From Chloroflexi bacterium 44-23 (GTDB taxonomy: Bacteria > Chloroflexota > Anaerolineae > Anaerolineales > Anaerolineaceae), in assembly GCA_001899005.1 (NCBI GenBank), contig MKUW01000007.1, forward strand, positions 1 through 64,000: DNA of 64,000 nucleotides. The letters run 5' to 3'. The notes below the pieces were generated by a model. The model did no database searches. It was not told the origin of the DNA and saw nothing but the letters and a program-made list of their open reading frames with translations. The stretch's first letter is position 1. Every line of letters starts with the position of its first letter. Below, in pieces: positions 1-8,583 of the stretch. Position numbers and translations under genes: made by a program.

Positions 1-2
1 TC

Positions 3-131
3 GGTGCGGAAGAGATGGGAGAAGCTGGGGAATTGAATAATGAAGTGAAAGCAAAGATGAGTAGAACCAATAGTGCTGATTTTAGAAAAAATGCGAATAT
101 TCGCAAGTTGAAATGCATTTTGCACCTTTGA
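3..131 (+). CDS. possible 3' end of an unidentified gene (partial)
   Basis: One forward frame is open from the window edge and ends at a TGA at 129-131, giving about 42 residues that are charged and polar in the first half and basic towards the end. I do not recognise it. It could be the tail of a gene that starts outside the window, or chance. The 195 bases that follow (132-326) are AT-rich and show no gene. Confidence 0.2.
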   Translation, partial: GAEEMGEAGELNNEVKAKMSRTNSADFRKNANIRKLKCILHL

Positions 132-326
132 GTAGAGAGAGTTGGTGAAGTTTAAGGTGCAAGAATGGTGCGAACTTCTCTTTTTTATGAAATTCAGTGA
201 AAATAAATTAGAAATTCTCAGGAAGTCAAAACATGTTCAACCCATCTCTTTAGATAAAGAATGATATTATTGGTAAGCTCCATAATTATTTTTCTTATAC
301 CATTTTGATGGAATTTAACATTCTGT

Positions 327-2279
327 ATGGAATTTATAAGCTTTCAATCATTAAAAACCATTTTGATAATTATCTTGATGTTTACTTTGCCTGGGTGGGC
401 AATGCTATCCATTTTTAATTATTGGAAAAGATGGGAAACATTACAACGTTGGGTCATTGCAATTTGTTTAAGCATAAGCTTTTACCCTGTTTTATTTTAT
501 TTAACGCGGTATTTACTGCCAGAATTTCAAATTGGGCCGAACAAGTTAATATTAATTGGTTTTATATCACTCCTTTTTATTGGAATCAATTTACGTAGGC
601 ACATGGTTGCACAATTTCGATTTGAGAAATTAGAAATTATTGCGATTCTTGTTATCATGCTTACAATTGTTACGAGATTAATTGTTTTGAGCAGCCACCC
701 ATATCCTGCCTGGACAGATTCACTACACCATACATTAATAACTGAATTAACCGCGCAATCTGGGAGATTGCCATTTACCCTTCAGCCCTATGAAAATGTC
801 AGGCTGGATATGTACCATTTGGGTCTGTATGCGTTGACTGGATCTCTAGAAATGTTAGCGCAGATTCCTGCATATACTGTCTTACAGTGGATGTCTGAAA
901 TTTTAAGTGGTTTATGTGGAATTGGCATATTTTTGTTTTTAGACAGGTACTTTAGTAGAAAGTCAGCGATTATTGGGTTAATTATCTGCGGATTGTTTTC
1001 ATTTCAACCCAATTGGTATTTCAACTGGGGCAGGTTCACTCAATTGTCCGCCCAAATCATTTTGGTAACAGGCTTTGTTTTAAATTGGGAAGTGATACAT
1101 GATTTTGAAAATTTAAAACCAAAAATGTCTATCCTAAGTCTCCTTTTGGCTGGTCTGCTGAATGCAGGTATTTTTCTGCTTCATTTCCGGGTTGCCATTT
1201 TTTATGCTATGGCGTTGATAATAGTTTGTTTTTACAAATTATTTCTTGTTCTTAAGCAAAAAGAATTCATCGTTCCTTATCTTAAGAATTTGTTTTTACT
1301 TATAGTAATTTCTTTGATTCTCATTTTGCCTGTGGTTATCCCAGCAATGAAAATCTATTTCTTGCGGTCTCAAGGTATGCAAATTGAATTATCAGGTGGA
1401 AGTGTTGATTTATCCGCATATATTACCCCGTTGGTAACGATATTTGACATTGGAATTCGAAAGTGGTTGTTTTTATTCTCCTTGCCATTCATTGGAATTT
1501 CATTGCTTAAGAGGAACAAATATAGTATAGGAATCCTTATATGGGTCATCTTATTATATATCTTGGGATACATTTATATGCTTGGAAATGCAGCGTTAAT
1601 TGTTACCAATATTGGAGCAATATTAATCATGTTGTATATCCCTTTGGCATTATTGATTGGAATAGGATTTTTTGAATTTACTAAAATAATACCTGATCGA
1701 TTTACGAAATGGATTTTTATTGCCTTCTTAATTTCTGCTCTACCATTTTCTTTTATGAGGACAAAAGACGTAGATGATGGGCGTTTTTTTATAGAAACTG
1801 ATGATTTATCGGCCATGAGTTGGATAAATGAAAACCTGCCAAAAGATGCCATAATTGGAATAAAACCCTTTTTTTGGCAAGAAAATTACCCGCACGGAAT
1901 AGATGCAGGAATGTGGATCCCGTATTTTACAGGGAGACAGACAAATATAGGCACTATGCTATTTTCATTGGGCTCTAAAGAGGATAATAGTTTTGTAGTA
2001 GGCAGCAGTAGAGCAATAAATTCTATTCTTAAAAATTATGACCCAGATAATGTTGATATTATATGTGACCTGGGAATTACTTATTTCTATGAAAAGAACA
2101 ATTCTATCCGTCTATTAGAAGATTATCTAAATACTGATTTATTAAGTATAGTATTTCAAAACACTCAAATTCGAATAATTAAATTTTCTTGTGATAAAGA
2201 TTATACAGATCATACAGAAGCCATCGGAGAATTATTTAATGTTGGGGCTTTTCTTAATAACAAATTTTATTTTCCGTAG
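327..2279 (+). CDS. large polytopic membrane protein, GT-C-like / DUF6541-like
   Basis: A 650-residue integral membrane protein. Roughly a dozen or more hydrophobic segments fill residues 1-475, beginning with a helix ending in LPGWAML. A loop near residues 125-135 carries PAWTDSLHH, placed like the acidic first-loop motif of GT-C glycosyltransferases. Residues ~490-650 form a soluble tail with a segment (AMSWINENLP) typical of the extracytoplasmic tails of these proteins in environmental bacteria. The likely role is glycan or lipid-linked sugar transfer or surface glycan assembly, which would fit the neighbouring polysaccharide genes, but the substrate is unknown. The ATG at 327 has no clear Shine-Dalgarno. 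The gene is strongly AT-rich like all of 1-10446. It is followed by a 300-base gap and a broken insertion sequence. The membrane character is certain; the family assignment is tentative. Confidence 0.75.
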   Translation: MEFISFQSLKTILIIILMFTLPGWAMLSIFNYWKRWETLQRWVIAICLSISFYPVLFYLTRYLLPEFQIGPNKLILIGFISLLFIGINLRRHMVAQFRFEKLEIIAILVIMLTIVTRLIVLSSHPYPAWTDSLHHTLITELTAQSGRLPFTLQPYENVRLDMYHLGLYALTGSLEMLAQIPAYTVLQWMSEILSGLCGIGIFLFLDRYFSRKSAIIGLIICGLFSFQPNWYFNWGRFTQLSAQIILVTGFVLNWEVIHDFENLKPKMSILSLLLAGLLNAGIFLLHFRVAIFYAMALIIVCFYKLFLVLKQKEFIVPYLKNLFLLIVISLILILPVVIPAMKIYFLRSQGMQIELSGGSVDLSAYITPLVTIFDIGIRKWLFLFSLPFIGISLLKRNKYSIGILIWVILLYILGYIYMLGNAALIVTNIGAILIMLYIPLALLIGIGFFEFTKIIPDRFTKWIFIAFLISALPFSFMRTKDVDDGRFFIETDDLSAMSWINENLPKDAIIGIKPFFWQENYPHGIDAGMWIPYFTGRQTNIGTMLFSLGSKEDNSFVVGSSRAINSILKNYDPDNVDIICDLGITYFYEKNNSIRLLEDYLNTDLLSIVFQNTQIRIIKFSCDKDYTDHTEAIGELFNVGAFLNNKFYFP

Positions 2280-2576
2280 TGGATTTTAATATTGATAAAA
2301 TAATTAAAAAGAACACCATTATCCATTTAGGCTTTGGCAATAAATTATAAAAAAAATCAATTGGAAAAATTTCACAGAATACAAAACCCTGTTTCTTTCT
2401 TAAATACAAGTCATAAATAACAAAATACCTTTAATTACCCAATGATCTAATATTAGTTTAATTTCATCCAATATTTTTCTCTTCTCACTTATTTCCGTTA
2501 TTAATGTTGATAACAATCGAAATTGTGAAGCCCTTTTAAAAATTGCTTTAACTCTGGTCTGGTATGAAACTTTTTA
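2280..2576. other. AT-rich gap without a recognisable gene
   Basis: About 300 bases between the membrane-protein gene and the transposon remnants. No open frame of note, no clear hairpin terminator and no convincing promoter were seen. The right part adjoins a possible transposase remnant. Confidence 0.5.
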
Positions 2577-2687
2577 TTAATTCTTCCAAGTGAATTGATG
2601 TCTGTGTGGATTTCGTTGCTCCGAGAGAAAATCAATGACTAAGCAACCTTTGTTCTGTAATTTTAAGTCAGGAATATCCATTTTTCT
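2577..2687 (-). pseudogene. possible IS630-type transposase C-terminal remnant
   Basis: Directly after the TAA of the IS256-type transposase the same reverse frame stays open for 36 codons to a TAA at 2577-2579. Its end reads NPHRHQFTWKN, preceded by VIDFLSEQR, which resembles the C-terminal region of IS630-superfamily transposases (a helix followed by NPH/AKPF-x-W). No ATG-led gene of sensible size exists here. It would be a decayed insertion-sequence fragment into or beside which the IS256 element came. The resemblance is by eye and short, so this is a weak call. Confidence 0.3.
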
Positions 2688-2730
2688 TTAACAATTTAGT
2701 ATTTTACTAGCACAAAAATGTTTTCCTATT
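2637..2730. repeat. left copy of a 94-bp imperfect inverted repeat
   Basis: This stretch is the reverse complement of 3954-4047 with three mismatches in 94 positions by my alignment. It contains the stop codon and last ~13 codons of the transposase frame at 2688-3857 plus about 50 bases beyond it. That length is well above the 20-40 bp terminal repeats usual for IS256 elements, so it is probably duplicated flanking DNA rather than the IS ends. Confidence 0.85.
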
Positions 2731-3857
2731 GGCCACTCCTCACTAATTTCCATTAGTTTTGCTGAAATAAGTCTCAAACATGATGCTTCATTCGGAAAAA
2801 CGCCAACCACTCTTGTTCTCTTTCTAATCTCTTTATTTATCCTTTCCAGGCTATTAGTTGTTCGGATTGATCTATGATGTTCAAGTGGAAAATCAATAAC
2901 AGTAAACCCCTCAGATAAATTATCCTCCATCCAGGCAGATAATCGAGGAGCTGAGAGTGCATATTTCTGAATTGCATTTTGGAGAAATAATTCAGCTGTT
3001 CTTCGATCAGGTGCAATGAACATCGCACGAATGTCTGCTGCTACTTCCATCCGCATTGATTGTTTCGGAATATAAGCCCCAGCATTCTGTTGTAAATGAA
3101 ATTGACATCTTTGCCATGGAATGCTTCCTAACACCGATCTTCTGGCCGCCCCTAATCCACTGTGGTCATCACTGGTTACCAACTCCACTCCTCGCAATCC
3201 TCTGTCTTTCAAGCCCTGTAAAAAAGCCTTCCAATGGGTTTCATGTTCACTCAGAGAGGCTGATACACCCAAAATCTGCCTTTCTCCCCCTGGTGTGATC
3301 CCAGAAGCCACTAATACAGCTGCATCTCGCACTTGTCCTGCTTCTCTAACTTTTTCATATCGTGCATCCAGAAACAGATAACGAATTTCTCCCAGTGGAC
3401 GTTCTCTCCATTCTTGTAGAACTGTATCTAACTTTGCAGCAGCTCGGCTGACCTGCATGGGCGTGATTTCTACACCGCACAATTCTTCTGTAATAGCTTT
3501 TACTTTTCTGGTTGATACTCCTTGAACATACATTTCGGCTAAAGCTATCACCAAAGCCCGTTCACTGCGCATTCCCTTTTCTAGCGCCGAAGGATAAAAT
3601 CCACCTTCTCATACTTGTGGTATTGCAAAGGTAATCTCTCCTAACCTGGTCTTGACTATTTTTGGCTTGAACCCATTAGCATAATCTTGCCGCTCTGGAC
3701 TGCGCCCATATCTTTCTACTCCTAAATATTTCTCCCGTTCCCTTTGCATTGCTGCGTTGATCATGATCCGCAGTAATTCTGGTAAGTATTCCATTCCTTG
3801 TTCTGAAATTAACTCTAAATATTCCGACGGTAGTGTAAAATCATTGTTGTGGGTCAT
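2688..3857 (-). pseudogene. IS256-family (Mutator-like, DDE) transposase interrupted by an in-frame TGA
   Basis: Read from ATG at 3857 the frame encodes an 82-residue N-terminal part ending AIPQV, then TGA at 3609-3611, then continues in the same frame for 12 codons to an internal ATG and 294 more residues. One C-to-T change (CGA to TGA) explains the break; no frameshift is needed. Family landmarks are intact: the first Asp in LFLDARYE, the second in VTSDDHSG, the Glu in NSLERINKE. The restored length, about 389 residues, fits the family. A good Shine-Dalgarno (AGGAG) precedes the 3857 start. The last ~13 residues after EEW look foreign: family members usually end GK-x-YLN, whereas here the sequence coincides with the left 94-bp repeat. 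The protein is therefore probably doubly damaged. Confidence 0.88.
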
Positions 3858-3923
3858 GGTTTCTCCTTTTTTGGGCTTCGTGACCTTAAGGATAACCTGG
3901 CCTACACTCTTTTGTTAAGGTTC

Positions 3924-3953
3924 AGTAGTTTACAGAAAATAGTTTACACTACT
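3924..3953. repeat. probable IS256-type terminal end (5' side of transposase)
   Basis: The sequence AGTAGTTTACAGAAAATAG followed by TTTACACTACT sits about 65 bases upstream of the transposase start and is itself imperfectly palindromic at its edges (GTAGT...ACTAC). Its position and look match an IS256 terminal repeat. No partner copy was found on the other side of the transposase. 3858-3923 holds only the transposase leader. Confidence 0.45.
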
Positions 3954-4047
3954 AATAGGAAAACATTTTTGTGCTAGTAAAATACTAAATTGTTAAAGAA
4001 AAATGGATACTCCTGACTTGAAATTACAGAAAAAAGGTTGCTTAGTC
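3954..4047. repeat. right copy of the 94-bp imperfect inverted repeat
   Basis: Reverse complement of 2637-2730, with differences at three sites. It starts immediately after the presumed IS tip at 3953 and ends at CTTAGTC. Because the left copy codes the transposase tail, this copy is an inverted duplicate of that tail outside the gene. Confidence 0.85.
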
Positions 4048-4076
4048 TAATCTACTAATTTAACCCATAAGAATTA

Positions 4077-4105
4077 TTGAAATAGGCATAGATAAATAAT
4101 ATAAA
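4077..4105 (+). promoter_or_regulatory. candidate sigma-70-type promoter for the 4142 gene
   Basis: TTGAAA at 4077-4082 and TATAAA at 4100-4105 are separated by 17 bases, about 36 bases before the start codon. The region is AT-rich, so chance matches are easy. Confidence 0.45.
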
Positions 4106-4141
4106 TGAATTAGAAAGAAATTAACAATCTGGAGGAATATA

Positions 4142-5587
4142 ATGAAACGGATATCTTATATTGTAATTATTGCTTTGCTTTTAGTAATTTTGCCGGTTAG
4201 TACGGTCACAGCACAATCTGCGACAAATACTAGTTGGACTTCATCAATTACGTATTATTCTCCAAGTAGCACAGCTGGAGAATTAAATATTAACTATTAT
4301 GATGGAACTACCATATATACAGCTGGACCATTCCCCGTTAGCCCGCATGGTGCAGGGTCCGTAAACATCGGCTCAACTTCAGTTCCTGATGGGTTCGGAG
4401 GTTCCGCTGTCCTTTCGGCTAACGTCCCGATTAATGCAACTTATGTCCAATTTGCAAAAGATTCTCCTACTTCGTATTCTCGTGCATTTTACACTGGCTT
4501 TGATGAAAGCAAGGCGGGATCAAAGTTCTATTTAGCAACAGTAAGAGCAAACGGTATATCAACAACAACATTTGGTGTTCAGAATATTGAATCTTTCGAG
4601 ATTACAGCAACCTTAGATTTCTTCAGTGTTGGAGCTACTACTCCAACATTTTCAGTGTCTGTAGATATTATGCCTAATGCTACTTATATTTCCAGTGTCC
4701 CTGACGTTTCAACTTACCCAGGTGGATCATTTGACGGTTCATTAGTTGTAACTGCAACCAAGAAGGGAGATGTTGCAACGCCAGGCAAAGTAGTAGCATC
4801 AGCCCAAGAGACTCTTGATAACGGCGTAAGTGTTTATGCTTTTGAGGGAGCGAAAGAAGGAGCAACAGAAGTATATTTGCCGTCTGCCATGTGCAACCGG
4901 GGTGGACAAACTTCTTATTTTGCTATTCAAAATACGGGAGATGACACAGCTTCGGTAATAGTAGATTACTATAATACTTCCGGGGTAAAAGTTGGTTCTA
5001 TGCCTTCTACAAATATTGCAAAAGGTGCGAAATTGTCTACAAATCCATGTAACGACAGCCTGTTGGTGGGTGAATTAGGGTCAGCGGTGGTAAAAAGCAC
5101 AAATGGAAAGCCTCTGATTGCTATAGGTAAAGTTGCAAGTGATGCTGGTTTAATCACAGCATTTTCTGGTGAAATAATTGGTTCTACAACGGTTGTAGCT
5201 CCTTATGTAAGATGGGCTGCAGATCAAAATACAAGCTGGAGTGCATATTTGGCGATTATGAATGTTGGCTCAACAAATGCAGAAAATATTATCGCTAATT
5301 ATTATGATGCCTCCGGTACTTTGAGAGCATCTCATGTCCTTGCTAGTGCTTTAACACCACTTGCGCCATTCACAAAAGTAAATACCAATCCTAGCTCAGC
5401 GGGCGCTTTAATTAATAATAGTTTTGGATACACTGTTGATGGAGGGGCAAACGGTGGTGCTGTAGAAATAATAAGTGATCAACCAGTAGTGGCTCTGGTT
5501 CGGTTGACAACGAATCCATTAACAATTCCAAATATTTCAATGTTAGGTGAAGATTATATTGGAATTGCAGTAATGCCTATCCCATAA
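4142..5587 (+). CDS. secreted beta-rich repeat protein of unknown function
   Basis: A 481-residue protein with a clear Sec signal peptide (MKRISYIV, hydrophobic core, cleavage after TVTA-Q). The mature part is rich in Gly, Ser, Thr, Asn and Val, with few charged residues. At least three related ~100-residue units can be seen: residues ~27-110 (SITYYSPSS, NINYYDG), ~245-335 (SYFAIQNTGD, VDYYNTSG, KLSTNPC) and ~355-465 (SAYLAIMNVGS, ANYYDASG, KVNTNPS). Each has an aromatic-rich strand, an x-YYD/N-x-SG turn and a NTNP-like segment, suggesting tandem beta-sandwich domains. Cys251 and Cys302 could form a disulfide. No anchor or catalytic motif was seen. A strong Shine-Dalgarno (GGAGG) precedes ATG 4142. 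It probably acts at the cell surface or outside; the function is unknown. Confidence 0.85.
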   Translation: MKRISYIVIIALLLVILPVSTVTAQSATNTSWTSSITYYSPSSTAGELNINYYDGTTIYTAGPFPVSPHGAGSVNIGSTSVPDGFGGSAVLSANVPINATYVQFAKDSPTSYSRAFYTGFDESKAGSKFYLATVRANGISTTTFGVQNIESFEITATLDFFSVGATTPTFSVSVDIMPNATYISSVPDVSTYPGGSFDGSLVVTATKKGDVATPGKVVASAQETLDNGVSVYAFEGAKEGATEVYLPSAMCNRGGQTSYFAIQNTGDDTASVIVDYYNTSGVKVGSMPSTNIAKGAKLSTNPCNDSLLVGELGSAVVKSTNGKPLIAIGKVASDAGLITAFSGEIIGSTTVVAPYVRWAADQNTSWSAYLAIMNVGSTNAENIIANYYDASGTLRASHVLASALTPLAPFTKVNTNPSSAGALINNSFGYTVDGGANGGAVEIISDQPVVALVRLTTNPLTIPNISMLGEDYIGIAVMPIP

Positions 5588-5607
5588 GAAGCCTATTATA
5601 TTTTCTA

Positions 5608-5638
5608 TAAGACTGTCAATAGTTTGGCAGTCTTTTTT
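5608..5638 (+). terminator. rho-independent terminator
   Basis: AAGACTG and CAGTCTT form the lower stem and CAA/TTG extends it, with a short loop, followed by a run of T. It lies about 20 bases after the stop of the secreted-protein gene. Confidence 0.85.
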
Positions 5639-5670
5639 ATTTTAATTCTGAAATATGGTATAAATTATCA

Positions 5671-5698
5671 TTGATCATATATCATCCAATAAGATAAT
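5671..5698 (+). promoter_or_regulatory. weak promoter candidate for the lipoprotein gene
   Basis: TTGATC at 5671-5676 and GATAAT at 5693-5698 with a 16-base spacer lie about 50 bases upstream of the ATG at 5750. Both boxes are imperfect. Confidence 0.3.
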
Positions 5699-5749
5699 AT
5701 TAAGTATTCTATTTACTCGTATATTCTGAGTATTTAGGGAAGGATATTT

Positions 5750-6190
5750 ATGAGCAAGAAAATATATTTCCTAATTATTATTTCAATTTTCCTGGTTTCG
5801 TGCAGTAATGGGATAAATAGCACGAACATCGTCTCCCACAATATTGATCCAACAAAAGTTGTTTTAGACAAAGGGGCTGGAGGTATTATGGGGGAGTTAA
5901 TCATTCCGCCTTTTTGGGATGGCGAACAAATTTATGCTTATGCCGCCCCATATTTAGGTGACCCAGAAGGAGAAGGGATTTTTATTCTTGATGATAAAGT
6001 TAATAAATACGCTAGAGTCGAGGCAGATAATTATTTTCAAATTGCAAATATTGACCCAGGTATATACATATTGGTAGTAGGACCAAATACTGATTCTGCA
6101 AAGGCATATCGTAAAAATGGGATTGCTGTGAAAATCACAATTACTAGTGATGAATTTACTGATGTAGGAAAGTTATATATCGAAAATTAG
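5750..6190 (+). CDS. small lipoprotein with a beta-sandwich domain
   Basis: A 146-residue protein starting with a lipoprotein signal: MSKKIYFL, hydrophobic core, lipobox LVSC with Cys19 as the expected lipidation site. Residues ~45-146 resemble a carboxypeptidase regulatory-like (transthyretin-type) beta domain, with IMGELIIP, then FQIANIDPGIYIL and a final strand GKLYIEN. It would be anchored to the outer face of the membrane and may bind carbohydrate or protein; no catalytic residues were seen. An AGGGAAGG Shine-Dalgarno supports the ATG. It has its own gap on each side, so it is likely monocistronic. The following 217 bases (6191-6407) are AT-rich with no feature I can name. Confidence 0.75.
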   Translation: MSKKIYFLIIISIFLVSCSNGINSTNIVSHNIDPTKVVLDKGAGGIMGELIIPPFWDGEQIYAYAAPYLGDPEGEGIFILDDKVNKYARVEADNYFQIANIDPGIYILVVGPNTDSAKAYRKNGIAVKITITSDEFTDVGKLYIEN

Positions 6191-6407
6191 GGATTAATAG
6201 TTATGTGTAATTTTTCCATAACAATAGCAGAACCCAAGAAAATAATGATAATGCAAATTATTGAAAACCTGAATTAATTACTTAGACAGAGATATTAATT
6301 CATTTCTGTTATTTAAGATAAAAAAACTGGAAGAACTCGTAAGAGAATTGAAAAACGTGTTCTCTCTGGTTATACATTTACCTATTTTTGGATTGAACAA
6401 TTGTTAA

Positions 6408-7412
6408 TTACTTTAGTCTCTCTTTTTGGTCTAAATTTTCACATTCTTTAGATTGTCGAGTCCCCCTAGAAGATATCCAACCTAAGAAAGCAAGAATTGA
6501 TTCACCTGCTAATCCTAGCAGTCTCATTATAATACTTGCCCCAAGAGCTACAGAGGTAGATATTGTAGGAGTCAATGTTATCATTAGAAGAGCTTCCCTT
6601 ATACCTAATCCGTTCGGAGTAATTGGATTTATAAATCCTATAACCCAACTGATTACATATGAAAACATTACCAAAGGATAAAAAGAGAAATTTAAAGGGA
6701 TGAAAGCTGATAGTACAAAAAACAAACTAAACCCTTGTGCAATCCAAATACTTAAAAATAAAAATAGTAAAAAACAAACTTTCCAAAATGGTAAATTCTT
6801 CAGCTTACAAATGTCATGGAAGAAAATAACAGCTTTCGATAGGGCTATTGAATTGCTGCTATTAATTTTTTTCTTACCAATGACTAATAAGAGTATTAAT
6901 AAAATTGAACAAACAATAAAAAATACCAAAATCCAAGATAATTGCTTTATTTCCAATTCAATTCCCCAGAGAACACCGACGAGAGATAGAGAAATGCCCA
7001 TTAAAAGATTAAGGAGAATTTCTAAACTAGTGCCTGAAATATTCTTTGACATGTCAATTCCGAGATTTAAACCCATGGCTGACCTAGAGAAAATATACCA
7101 ATAATTACCTGGTAAATAACGAAGTAATCCAGATATAAAATAGATATAGATAGAATTACGAAATCTAATTTTCCCGCCCAAACTGTTAATTAGGATGTGC
7201 CAAGTCAATACGTGGGCAAGTAAAGTATAGATAAAAAATATAAATGCAATAAGGAAATATAAAGAATTTACGATTTTCAGATCCACAGAGTCATTCGCAT
7301 TAATTTTGTTGAATTGAAAATAAACAGCGAAAATTAATAAAACAATAAAAAGTGTCTTAATAATTTTATTGTTAACGATTCTTATTATGTTTATACTAAA
7401 ATTATTTCTCAA
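6408..7412 (-). CDS. lysylphosphatidylglycerol-synthase-TM-like flippase family protein
   Basis: A 334-residue membrane protein with about eight hydrophobic segments. RYLPGNYWY near residue 96 matches the R-x-LPG-x-x-W signature of the LPG_synthase_TM / UPF0104 family, and a late segment contains NPITPNGLGIRE, also typical of it (PGGLGxRE). Family members are flippase-like proteins or membrane partners of glycolipid and glycan assembly. The start is TTG at 7412, supported by GAGGT about nine bases upstream. It is last in a leftward gene string with the pyruvyltransferase-like gene seven bases upstream, so a role in moving or processing a lipid-linked glycan is inferred. Confidence 0.8.
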   Translation of the reverse strand: MRNNFSINIIRIVNNKIIKTLFIVLLIFAVYFQFNKINANDSVDLKIVNSLYFLIAFIFFIYTLLAHVLTWHILINSLGGKIRFRNSIYIYFISGLLRYLPGNYWYIFSRSAMGLNLGIDMSKNISGTSLEILLNLLMGISLSLVGVLWGIELEIKQLSWILVFFIVCSILLILLLVIGKKKINSSNSIALSKAVIFFHDICKLKNLPFWKVCFLLFLFLSIWIAQGFSLFFVLSAFIPLNFSFYPLVMFSYVISWVIGFINPITPNGLGIREALLMITLTPTISTSVALGASIIMRLLGLAGESILAFLGWISSRGTRQSKECENLDQKERLK

Positions 7413-7419
7413 AAAGATC

Positions 7420-8583
7420 TTACCTCAACACTTTGTTTAATAATTCAATATTAAATTCGGCTTGAGACCTTAATATTTCTAGATTTGTTACTAAGGTGCT
7501 TTTTATTTTTTCCGAATTACGAGTTAATGTTTGGATTAATTGAATGACATTTTCAGGTGTAAATTCTTCGATTGGTAAAGAAAAATCCGATAATTTCATC
7601 GCACTGAAAAAACTTTTTCCTTTTTCTTGATAATACAAACCAATTATTGGTGTACCACTGCAAGCAGCTAAAATTGTGGCATGCATTCGCATTCCAATTA
7701 AGAATTTTGTGTGTTGAAAAAAAGCAATTAATTCGGATGGTTCATATTCTTTATAGATAATACAAGCTGATTCTTGATGGTGCATATATGAGATAATTTT
7801 TTCAGAGACTTCTTCATCTCCTTGTTCTATCCCCGGGTACATAGGAATGAAGAATACATTGTAATGCAATGTCTCTATTATCCAATCGGCAAGTTTGGCG
7901 AAGTTAGTTAATACTGTTAAAAATTTGTCTTTGTCTTTGTGAAAAAATTTCTTTTGCCAGCTAACTGGAAATAATGAAGATTTATAATAGAACCATTTTC
8001 TTGGTGCAATTATAACAAAAGGTTTAGAGACCAGCTTTCTTAACTCTGATGGGATGTTTGTGGTAGGTCTTAAAATAACTGCTGGATCCGCTGTTACGAA
8101 AATTGGTGTTTTCACATTTAATTTAATGAGGACATTTTTTGAATGGATGTCCCGAACAGAAATTAATTGAAACTTGTCTAGGATAAATTTTGATAATTTC
8201 CTCCAAAATGATCCATGTATCTCTTCAACACCTAAGGCAAAACCTATTACTTTTTTTCTTAGTATTAACGCAGACATTAAAATGTAGAATTGAAAAACTA
8301 AAAAAATTTTACTTGAAGTATTTTGTAATAAGTGTCCACCACCCCATAGCAAGATATCTGATTGAGATACCGTTACTAATAAAGAAAAAATATTCCTACG
8401 ATTAATTGCATTTAAACCTGGAAAATCAGTTTTTGTTTTTTTTTGGTCTCCGCTGAGGATTGAAATTTCTGAATCATATTCCATTTTTTTAATCAGGTCT
8501 ATTGTTCCAGAAAGAATCGCTCGGTCTCCTCTATTTGACCAAGAATCACCCCCAGCAATACAGATATTTATCCTTTTATTCAT
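7420..8583 (-). CDS. polysaccharide pyruvyl transferase family protein
   Basis: A 387-residue protein of the PF04230 type. The N-terminus reads NICIAGGDSWSNRGDRAIL, a glycine-rich loop of the N/S-RGD-x-A form, followed by a WGGGHLL segment. The C-terminal half carries IGMRMHATILAA and GLYYQEKGKSF, the R-x-H-x-x-I / YxxK signature of the family. Members transfer pyruvate from phosphoenolpyruvate to sugar residues of surface polymers (CsaB-like) or act as polysaccharide modification enzymes. I chose ATG 8583 over the upstream ATG at 8604 because AAGGAAA precedes it and the overlap with the methyltransferase gene falls to 8 bases. It is co-directional with GT4, methyltransferase and flippase-like genes. 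Confidence 0.85.
   Translation of the reverse strand: MNKRINICIAGGDSWSNRGDRAILSGTIDLIKKMEYDSEISILSGDQKKTKTDFPGLNAINRRNIFSLLVTVSQSDILLWGGGHLLQNTSSKIFLVFQFYILMSALILRKKVIGFALGVEEIHGSFWRKLSKFILDKFQLISVRDIHSKNVLIKLNVKTPIFVTADPAVILRPTTNIPSELRKLVSKPFVIIAPRKWFYYKSSLFPVSWQKKFFHKDKDKFLTVLTNFAKLADWIIETLHYNVFFIPMYPGIEQGDEEVSEKIISYMHHQESACIIYKEYEPSELIAFFQHTKFLIGMRMHATILAACSGTPIIGLYYQEKGKSFFSAMKLSDFSLPIEEFTPENVIQLIQTLTRNSEKIKSTLVTNLEILRSQAEFNIELLNKVLR

Larger units (their letters stand above)
2637..4047 (-). mobile_element. IS256-family insertion sequence remnant framed by long inverted repeats
   Basis: The unit comprises a broken IS256-type transposase gene (2688-3857, reverse), a likely IS tip at 3924-3953, and a pair of 94-bp inverted repeats (2637-2730 and 3954-4047). 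The expected matching IS tip downstream of the transposase is not present: the gene runs straight into the left 94-bp repeat. I saw no target-site duplication outside the repeats. The picture is of an immobile, rearranged copy. Confidence 0.7.

Noticed and set aside
2837-3028. 63-residue reverse open frame within the transposase
   Set aside because: It is out of frame with the transposase and overlaps its catalytic region; an artefact of AT-rich coding DNA.
2577-4047. target-site duplication around the IS256 element
   Set aside because: Bases outside the 94-bp repeats do not match each other (AAATCAA side versus TAATCTA side), so no duplication can be claimed.
6700-7104. 134-residue open frame on the plus strand
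   Set aside because: It lies wholly inside the well-supported leftward flippase-like gene and has no recognisable content or ribosome-binding site.
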